This document shows, piece after piece, positions 56,801 through 64,000 of a stretch of DNA of 64,000 nucleotides; the stretch's first letter is position 1, and each line of letters opens with the position of its first letter. Position numbers and translations under genes: made by a program. The stretch is from contig JAUZTG010000029.1 in NCBI GenBank assembly GCA_030734395.1, positions 4,340,001-4,404,000 of the forward strand, written 5' to 3'. Source of the DNA: Sarocladium kiliense. Lineage: Eukaryota > Ascomycota > Sordariomycetes > Hypocreales > Sarocladiaceae. Below the pieces are notes generated by a model. That model had not been told where the DNA came from and searched no databases. It saw nothing but the letters and a program-made list of their open reading frames with translations.

Positions 56801-58433
56801 CCCCGAAGCCTCTCCCAGCTTCCTCCTCAAATCCGCAAAGTCCAGCCCCAAGGTCCTCGGCCTTCAAGGTCTCCCCGTGCGAGGCATGTCCCCCTTCCAC
56901 ACCGAAGGCTGCGACCGCGGCTTCATCTACGCCGACTCGGCTGGTATCGCTCGCGTTACCCAGCTTCCATCCTCATCGACATCATCATCATCTTCTCAAC
57001 CAGCCACCAACCTCACCGACCTCGGCATTTCAGTGCAGAAGGTCCCTCTTGGCGTCGACGTCGAGTACATCGCATTCCACGAACCAACCACAACCTACAT
57101 TGCCGGCTGCTCTCATCGCGAACCTTTCTCTCTCCCTCACGACGATGATTACCATAAGGAATGGGCTCGCGAACCCTCCCCTCTTCCCTTCCCTCCTACC
57201 ATCACCCGCGGCTCCCTCCGCCTCATCAGCCCTCACTCCTGGTCCGCAATTCACGTCCTCGAGCTTGAGGAATGCGAATACATTCACTCGATGAAAGCCC
57301 TTACCCTCGAAGTCTCAGAAGACACCCACGAGCGTCGCCCCCTTCTCGCCCTTGGCACCGGCATCTCTAAGGGTGAAGACCTGCCCACCCGTGGCCGCGT
57401 TCAAGTTTTCGACATTGTGACCGTCATCCCTCAACCTGGTCGCCCGGAAACAAATCGGCGTCTTAAGCAGATCGCGAAGGAAGACATCCCCCGTGGCGGT
57501 GTAACTGCCCTCTCACACGTTGGAACCCAGGGCCTCCTCCTGATCGCGCAAGGGCAGAAATGCATGGTCCGTGGCCTGAAGGAGGATGGATCTCTCCTAC
57601 CCGTCGCATTCCTCGACATGGGCTGCCACGTTGCCAGTGCACGGGAACTGCCGCGTACAGGACTTTGTCTTATGGCTGATGCGTTCAAGGGGGTTTGGTT
57701 CGCGGGGTATACGGAGGAGCCGTACACGTTCAAGGTCCTGGGTAAGAGTAGCAGTAGGCTGCCACTCTTGGTTGCGGATTTCTTGCCAGACGGGGAGGAT
57801 TTGGCGATTGTGGCGGCGGATGCAGATGGAGAGTTACATATTCTGGAGTTCAACCCTGCGCGTAAGTCTGCCCCTTGGTGTTCAGCCCCTTTCCCACCCT
57901 TTCCCCCTACCCCGGTGTCATAGGTCGGCGTCCAACCATCTACAATTCGAACCAGACAGCTGACTCAAAGATACGTAGATCGCGGATCCCTTGAAGGACA
58001 ACTACTCCTCCACAATACAACCTTCGCCGTCACCCCCAACCACCCTTCTTCCTCGCTCCTCCTCCCAACATCCTCACAGCGGCATACGCTCATCCTCTCC
58101 TCCCCGACCGGCCACATCTCCACCCTCCTTCCCCTCAGCGAACCCCCCTACCGTCGACTTCTCTCCCTGTCCAACCAACTCATCCCGTCTCTCCACCCTC
58201 ACGGCGGTCTGAACGCAAAAGCACACAGGTTAGGAGATATCAGGGGCGGACACGTAGGTGTCGAGGCTGGTACAGGAAGGGGAGTTGTTGATGGAGCGGT
58301 GTTGAGTCGATGGATGGAAATTAGTGCGGCGAGAAGAGGTGAGGTGAGCGGAAAGATTGGGTATGAAGGGGTGAGCGAGATGAGAGAGGAGTTGAGGGAG
58401 GTGTTGGGATGGAGTAACCTGACTTACTTCTAA
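53819..58433 (+). CDS. CFT1: Cft1 (CPSF160), polyadenylation factor subunit, five exons
   Basis: Exons 53819-55907, 55959-56275, 56328-56501, 56556-57861 and 57979-58433 encode 1446 residues, the usual fungal length. The start at MQVYTELVAPSAVTHSLALP matches the family opening. The first beta-propeller follows, with HVNYLEADPGSRCAALHFG and PSFVLRLPLLDPTLLHPVH. An acidic insert (DLELDVDELDLDEDDEDDD) and the central propeller come next, then KTPYLICRHDTDDLTLYEPI where exons 3 and 4 meet. The CPSF-A C-terminal propeller contains LALGTGISKGEDLPTRGRV and FLDMGCHVASARELPRTG. Cft1 is the scaffold of the cleavage and polyadenylation factor and binds RNA around the poly(A) signal. The first intron acceptor is CATAG. 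It is convergent with RlmA. Confidence 0.93.
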
Positions 58434-59597
58434 GTGACCATTGTGGAAGAACAGACGATTATGGCAGCTCATGACTATGTACCGAGCAGTAGCAATAAAG
58501 TTCAAGTCGGTTGATAACTACTTGGGTTCTTTCATCAGCAATGATAGTAGTGACATGATCTCGTTAAAGATCGAGGAAAACGAACAAGTACACGAACAGT
58601 CGAGAGGCGCATTTTCCAATTCTACGTGTCTTTGTGAAAGTAAGCATGCTGGTTCGGGCCCGCTCTGAAGATCGTCGTCCACCGACCGACTTCTCATCTA
58701 CACCACACTCAGCTCTTGTCAGCCACATCCCCCCAGCCACCATACTGTTCAAAAGGCTACTCACCAAGAGTCACCAGGTTATTGCGACAAGCGGGAGCGG
58801 TGAGTTCATCATAGTACTGATTCGAAGAGGCGATCACTATGAAGCGGTCATAGAAGAACAAGCCATATTCTTAGCAGAATACACGAAGCTCATGTCAACT
58901 TGGAGCCTAGAGCACGAGTTCCGAGCTACGTATGCGCTTTCTATCTGTTGTCTAGCAACTGATGGTTAAGCAAATGTAGGTGGGAATGGCCATATCATCG
59001 AGTAAAATAGGGGACACGTTCCAGAGTAGGATTGCGAGGCAGAATGGAAAGCATCGTAGAAATTAGCGAATGAGGTAGAATAGAGGATAACAACACAAAC
59101 AGTCCATATTTCATTCAGGTGGACATCTGGTTCAAGTCCGCTGCTCACTTATATCTAGGATACCCGAATCAAAACACCCGAACACCTTGTGAAACCCTAG
59201 AACCAAAAACCCATAGTAAGATGAAGAAGAGTCAAAAAAAGTGTAATGTGACACATCCCGACAGATCGGATCCCCACAACCAAGAGAATAATATGCCAAA
59301 TAAATTGCGTATACCTGTCCTCCCGAAGAGTATCGAAATCGGTCATGTACAAGATGGCCCAAGGAGAGAAGAAAAAGTAGAAGGCCCGAAAAAAAGTCAA
59401 ATGCAACCCACGCCATAGAAACATCAAGAGTTCGTGATTTAATGACCATGCGCCGGGAGCACACAGGATAGCGCCTCAGAGCAGTCCTGCGGCTGATGCC
59501 TTTGACGATAAGAAAGGTGGTATCTCAAAGGAAATTGACGAGTAAGTGGGAAGACAGGAAAGGTTATGGACTGTCGGCGGGGTCCCGTGACAAAAGT
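58434..59597. other. Convergent 3' region
   Basis: About 1.2 kb lie between the Cft1 and RlmA stops. It is AT-rich around 59100-59420 with A-rich runs. No gene is supported. It probably holds both untranslated ends. Confidence 0.5.
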
Positions 59598-61589
59598 TTA
59601 CACCTTGAGTCGTTTTGCCTCGGAGGTGTCCTGGCCGACGCCCTGCTCAGGCCCCTCGTAGTCGGGGCTCTTTCGCTTCGCAGGGCCGGCTGTTGCAGTA
59701 GTGGACGATGTTGTTGCGGTCCCAGCACTGCTTCCAGCTGTTGCGCTAGTCGCAGCGGTGTTGCTGGCTGAGCTACCGGCATCATCCCTTAGAAAGCTCG
59801 GCCCTGAGCCTGCGATAGGAGTGGCAAAGTTCAGAGGACTGGGGAGCGTGTTGCTGTCACTTCCTCTATAGTTCCACTCAGGGTAGAAGCTGCTCGGGCT
59901 GGGCAGGAATTCATGGTTCAGGAATCGAGAGGGCAAAGCAGAAACAGGCGTCTCACCATTGACACCTTGTTGGGGCGGCGGACGAGCAAATGGGTTCGGG
60001 GGTCCAGTGGCTCCAGCTGACAGAATTGCTGAGGCACCAGAGGGTGAGGGAGGGGGAAGCACGACTGAAGAGTGTGAATTGTGGCGCTGAGGCACATGCG
60101 ACGCCGAGAGTGGTGGATGAGGCGAGCTGTCACCAGCTGCGCTCCCACCCGCTTCAGATGCCTCATCAGCAGGAATTTGCAGTGTCAGAGGCGGACCCCG
60201 GGGCCGTGCGCCTCCACCGGAGCCGCCCACTCTCAGGCTGTTTGAACGAGCAGGTGGCGGGAATTCCGCATTGCCCGGACGACCCTTGTCAAGACTGCTC
60301 TGTGACGAGGTTCGCTGGGGCTGCGGAGGCGAAGAAGAGCTGCCGTTGCGTGCCTTAGCCGCCTCACTGGCCCTATTTGCGGCTGCAGCAGCCGCAATAG
60401 ATGCACCGGACTCGGACTTCATCATGTCAGATGTCTGAAAGGAGGCAAGATGCTGAGACAAGATAGAGCGATTCTCTTCAACTGGTGTGAAGATGCTGTG
60501 TGATTTGCGCTGGGGAAGCTTCTTCACAGCAGCATCGGTCTTGAGCAATGGGGGCTGAGGGCGCTCGAGAGGCTCTGACTTGGGCTCCATCGGCGGTGGT
60601 GGCTGGGGCTCAGAAAAGCGCCTGTCAGGCTGAGGAGATACTGAGATGCGAGGGATGTTTTGGTGATGACCTTGCTGCATAGGTGGTGACGGCTCCGGCT
60701 TGAGAGACTGCACTGGACCTTGCGGATAGCTCGGTGGTGGTGGAGGTCTCCGGTCATCGGCGTAGGGATGTTGTTGAGGTGGCGGCTGCTGATGTTGCTG
60801 TGGCGGAGGAGGTTGGTACCCATATTGAGGTGCATGCTGAGGCATAACGCCAGGCTGGTTCACACCAGTCTGAGGGTTGTAGATGGGAGGAGTTGGCATG
60901 TACGCAATGACGCCGTGAGGTTGCTGGGGCACCATTCCGGGACCTGGGCCCATGCGGCGACCATCATTGCGAGAATTTGGGCGTGAGCCCATGTTTGGTG
61001 GGTTGGGGGTATGAGCGCGCTGGGGCTGGCTTGGGTGGCCAAAGGCAACGCCATTGCCAATTGGTGGTGATGCTGATGCTGTGTGATGTCGAATCTGAGG
61101 GAAAGGATGTTGCTGGCCATGGAACTGCGGGGGAGGCATTTGGCTGTGGTCCATGCCGTCAGGCCCTTGTGGTGGTGAAGCGTCGTTGTCCTCATCCTCA
61201 TCCTCGTCGTTGCCGCCGTTGAAGTCTGAGGGTCCTTTGTGCTCATTTGCGCCACCATGCTATTCGAGGTCAATACTTGTCCCTGCAAGCGTAGGATGCC
61301 ATTAACTTACGTATTGATACCTTGTGATCAGGTCGCCCATGTCTGTTGATGAGTACTCATAGAGCTTCTTGTTGTTTCCAAAGATGAAGACAGCCACATC
61401 GACAGAGCACAACACGGACAGCTCATGCGCCTTTTTGAACAAACCACCCTTTCTTTTCAGGAAGGTCCTGCGGAATATCAGTGTGTTGTTTCGAGACAAT
61501 GCGCTCGCAGATGCAAAATTTCCATTCACTCACACTGAGCGGTTGCGGTCATCCTTGATGGCCTTGATCTCGATCTTTCTGCGACCCAT
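59598..61589 (-). CDS. MEF2-type MADS-box transcription factor (RlmA/Rlm1), three exons
   Basis: Exons 61589-61534, 61467-61311 and 61259-59598 encode 624 residues. The MADS box begins MGRRKIEIKAIKDDRNRS and continues in exon 2 with VTFLKRKGGLFKKAHELS and VAVFIFGNNKKLYEYSS, then the short MEF2 part (TDMGDLITRYQY). An acidic run (NDEDEDEDND) follows, then long Pro/Gln- and Ser-rich activation regions. Those regions may contain docking sites for the MAP kinase of the cell-wall integrity pathway, which drives Rlm1-type factors to induce wall biosynthesis genes. The introns of 66 and 51 nt interrupt the MADS/MEF2 region at the usual fungal positions. Smp1 is the other possible yeast counterpart. 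Confidence 0.92.
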
Positions 61590-64000
61590 AATGCCTGGTG
61601 TGTGTACGCGACGACAGTCACGTCTGTGAAGGGGGAAGAAGGGAGGAGAGACAGAGCCTCAAGCACGTCGCCTATCGACGTTGTGAAGCTTGAGCAAGAC
61701 TCGACGATGATGTCGTGGGAGCCTGATGCTCTTGTAGGAACAGCTCGAGCAAAGCTATCCTGGGACACAAGATGCAGAAGATATCGAGATGACTAGAACC
61801 AGGAGGATAAATCGGCCGAGAGGAGGAGGGGTCCGGGGTGTCTTATGGTTTGACCAGGGAGCGAGGCAATCGGATCGAGGGTCAAGGGTCTTGGGAGGAG
61901 AGGTCGAGTGGTGGTCGAGGGGGGTATCAGGTCTGGGAGGTATGAGCGACGGAGGCCCTGTCGCAAGGTTGCAGTGCTGCAGAAACACAGCCCTGGCGGG
62001 ACAAGGGACGAGGGTTGGTCTTGGTGTTGGAGGTTGTTGGACGGGGAAGCGGGAGCGAGTGGTGGATTCGGGGTCGTGGACGTGCGTGATGGCCGGGGCG
62101 CGATGTATGGAAGCAGCCAGGTCTGTCTGACTGCGTTTGGGGCGTGAGGTCCGGCAGCCGAGCAGAGTACGAGTAGAGGCGTCGCGCAGGGCTGGGAGGG
62201 ATGGCACGGGACGTCGAGTCGGTGAGGCGCGATGCGCAGGAACGGGCAGCAGGCAGAGGCGGGCAGAGGCAGGCAGCGGAGCCGCGTTTGGGACTGCAGG
62301 CGTGTGTCCGGCAGCGCAGCTTGTGCCTGGGCGTTGGAAGCTGGCTCGGTAGTCAGAGTACAGGTACCGTAGGTTGGGTCGCAGTCGGTCGCAGTGACAG
62401 GTCGCAGGGCGATGGGGCTGGATCTGGCCGAAGAGGCGGCGGTGGTTCGTGGTTCTAATAATAGAAGATGGAGGAGGGAAGATGGTGCGAAGCGATCGCT
62501 GGAGGACGGGGAATGCTTTTTGGGGGTGAGGGAGGGATGGGACTGGGACTGACTGGGACAAGACAGGCTGGGACGGGTCAGGACAGGCTAAGGGACGTAC
62601 ATGAGAAGAGGTGGTGAGAAGGGGGGGAGGGGTGGGTTGGAAGAAGAGGAGGAGTCAGGCATGAGAAAGTGGAGATGGAGAGAAGCAGGATGGATGAAGA
62701 GCAGGAAACAAAGGGATCTGGAGTGAGTGTGGTGCAGAAAAATGAGAAACAGTGGGTTGAGCGAGAAGAGGGAGAGACAGTGAGATTGAGGACGAAAGTG
62801 GGTTGGCGGGATGATTGATTGGTGGTAAGTGCAGTGATTTGAGGGAGAGATTGAGCGAGACAGTCAGAGAGAGAGACCTGGACCATTGTGGTTTTGGGAA
62901 GGAGCAGAGAAGGCTGATGGAACACACGCCCTGGCACACGCCCGCGCACGCACACACCACACCTCCAGAGGGAAGGTACGCCAGTGTCTGTCAGACGGTT
63001 AGTACTAAGTGGCAGCTGCATGCGATACCTACGATAGCCAGGCAGCAGCAGTAGCTGATGTAGGTACTATTATTCCTGCCCCCAAACACCGTCGGCCATC
63101 AAAGAAATGGGAATCGCGACCGCCGGTTCCTTCGTTCCTTCCCGTCCTTGACACTATCGCGCCTAGGTACCTTAGCAGGGTCTATTCTCCTGCCACGCTG
63201 TCGATTGAACGGCCGTTGCAACAGTCCCAATTGGCAGGGGCCACTGATTGGCGCACATCACCCTCGTCATCATCCGCTAATCTTCCTGCCTAGCTCCACT
63301 AACGGCAACTATCATTTCACCCGAAGAGCCGTTAACTCTTGAATTGAACTGCCGGAGGTTTTGGGCTTTGAATTATTATTATTGCGATATGTGTTCAGAA
63401 GCTGGTTTCAATCTGTCATTTTCCTACAGATCCACGAGATTCAATCAGATTGCTCTGTAGTCCGCATCGGAACGGACTGTTCAGTTGATACACATACATC
63501 CCCTGGCCAAGCCACGTTCTCACCGCGAACTTGCTCACTCATGGCCCATCCCGTCCCATCTTCTCGGTCAGACATCCCGTCACCCCATTCATCTATCCAT
63601 CCATCACATTCCGCGTCTATCGCGTCTGCCGTCGAAGGTTTCCGTCCCCGATCACTCTATCACAATTTCCCTCTCATGCACATCTAAGCGCCGCCCTGCA
63701 TCTATTCACAGCCTTTCCTGTACATTCACCCGGGAACCTTTTTCTTGGCCGACCCCTTGCTAAACCGAGAAGATATCCTTGCATATGCGATACAGGAGTC
63801 TAATTGAGTGTTCTACAGGACGCACCTACTCGTAGCTCTTCGTATTCGACCCCCTTGCGCAAGCCAGAGTGATGACAAGTTCCCGGCTGCCCGGCCAGGG
63901 TGTGTGTAAGTGTGTGTGAGGCTCCAAAGATCTCGTGCGCATATCCTGAATTCTACGTTCCATCCAGTGCAACCCTCTAAGCGCGCTGAAAAAGCATCAA
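61590..64000. other. RlmA upstream region, 2.4 kb, no gene seen
   Basis: The region contains purine-rich runs on the plus strand (for example near 62580-62900) and a CACGCCCGCGCACGCACACACC stretch near 62935. Frames of 100-270 codons on either strand are low-complexity and lack domains. A long 5' leader for RlmA is likely. The next gene lies outside the window. Confidence 0.45.

Noticed and set aside
61755..62561. 268-codon Pro/Ser-rich minus-strand frame upstream of RlmA
   Set aside because: It is low-complexity, with no domain and no splice support, and lies in the likely leader region.

Overview
The window is nuclear DNA of a filamentous ascomycete (Pezizomycotina; the class is not secure, Dothideomycetes is a weak guess). 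The genes are split by short GT-AG introns, mostly 50-120 nt and often with CTAAC/CTGAC branch sites. They include fungal-specific families: Pal1, a CFEM receptor of the Pth11 type, RlmA-type MADS, and NACHT NLRs. I see no rRNA, confident tRNA, CRISPR array, intact transposon or virus. Gene models were assembled by hand from frames and splice sites.

Layout: (1) 0.3-7 kb holds an ankyrin-repeat protein (-), a Nudix hydrolase (+) and a leaderless, probably highly expressed protein with three near-identical 28-residue repeats at an exact 66-residue period (+). (2) 7.1-14.5 kb holds three minus-strand genes: an MFS transporter, a secreted arylsulfatase and a processive GT2 glycosyltransferase. 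(3) 14.5-19.6 kb is a gene-poor tract. (4) 19.6-26.8 kb is an immune-type cluster: two paralogous NACHT NLRs (-) and a divergent stand-alone PNP_UDP protein (+). (5) 27-62 kb is mostly housekeeping: Vps38/UVRAG, Rtc1/WDR24, Ero1, Cks1, Usb1, a CFEM receptor, a secreted GMC oxidoreductase, Pal1, a possibly broken small gene, Cft1/CPSF160 and RlmA. (6) 61.6-64 kb is the RlmA upstream region with no gene seen.

The most interesting part is the NLR/PNP cluster. Once the short first exons are restored, both NLRs begin with a short Gly/Ser-rich motif containing G-[RS]-V-H-[IV]. The PNP protein ends in GGTTTIRDMTFNN, which resembles GRVHIQNQTFNN in the adjacent NLR. An NLR N-terminal motif matching the C-terminus of a neighbouring effector is the layout of fungal amyloid-signalling pairs (NWD2/HET-S, sigma, PP). 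The proposal is that an activated NLR templates a PNP effector that would attack nucleotides or nucleosides. The matching is my own reading by eye and is untested.
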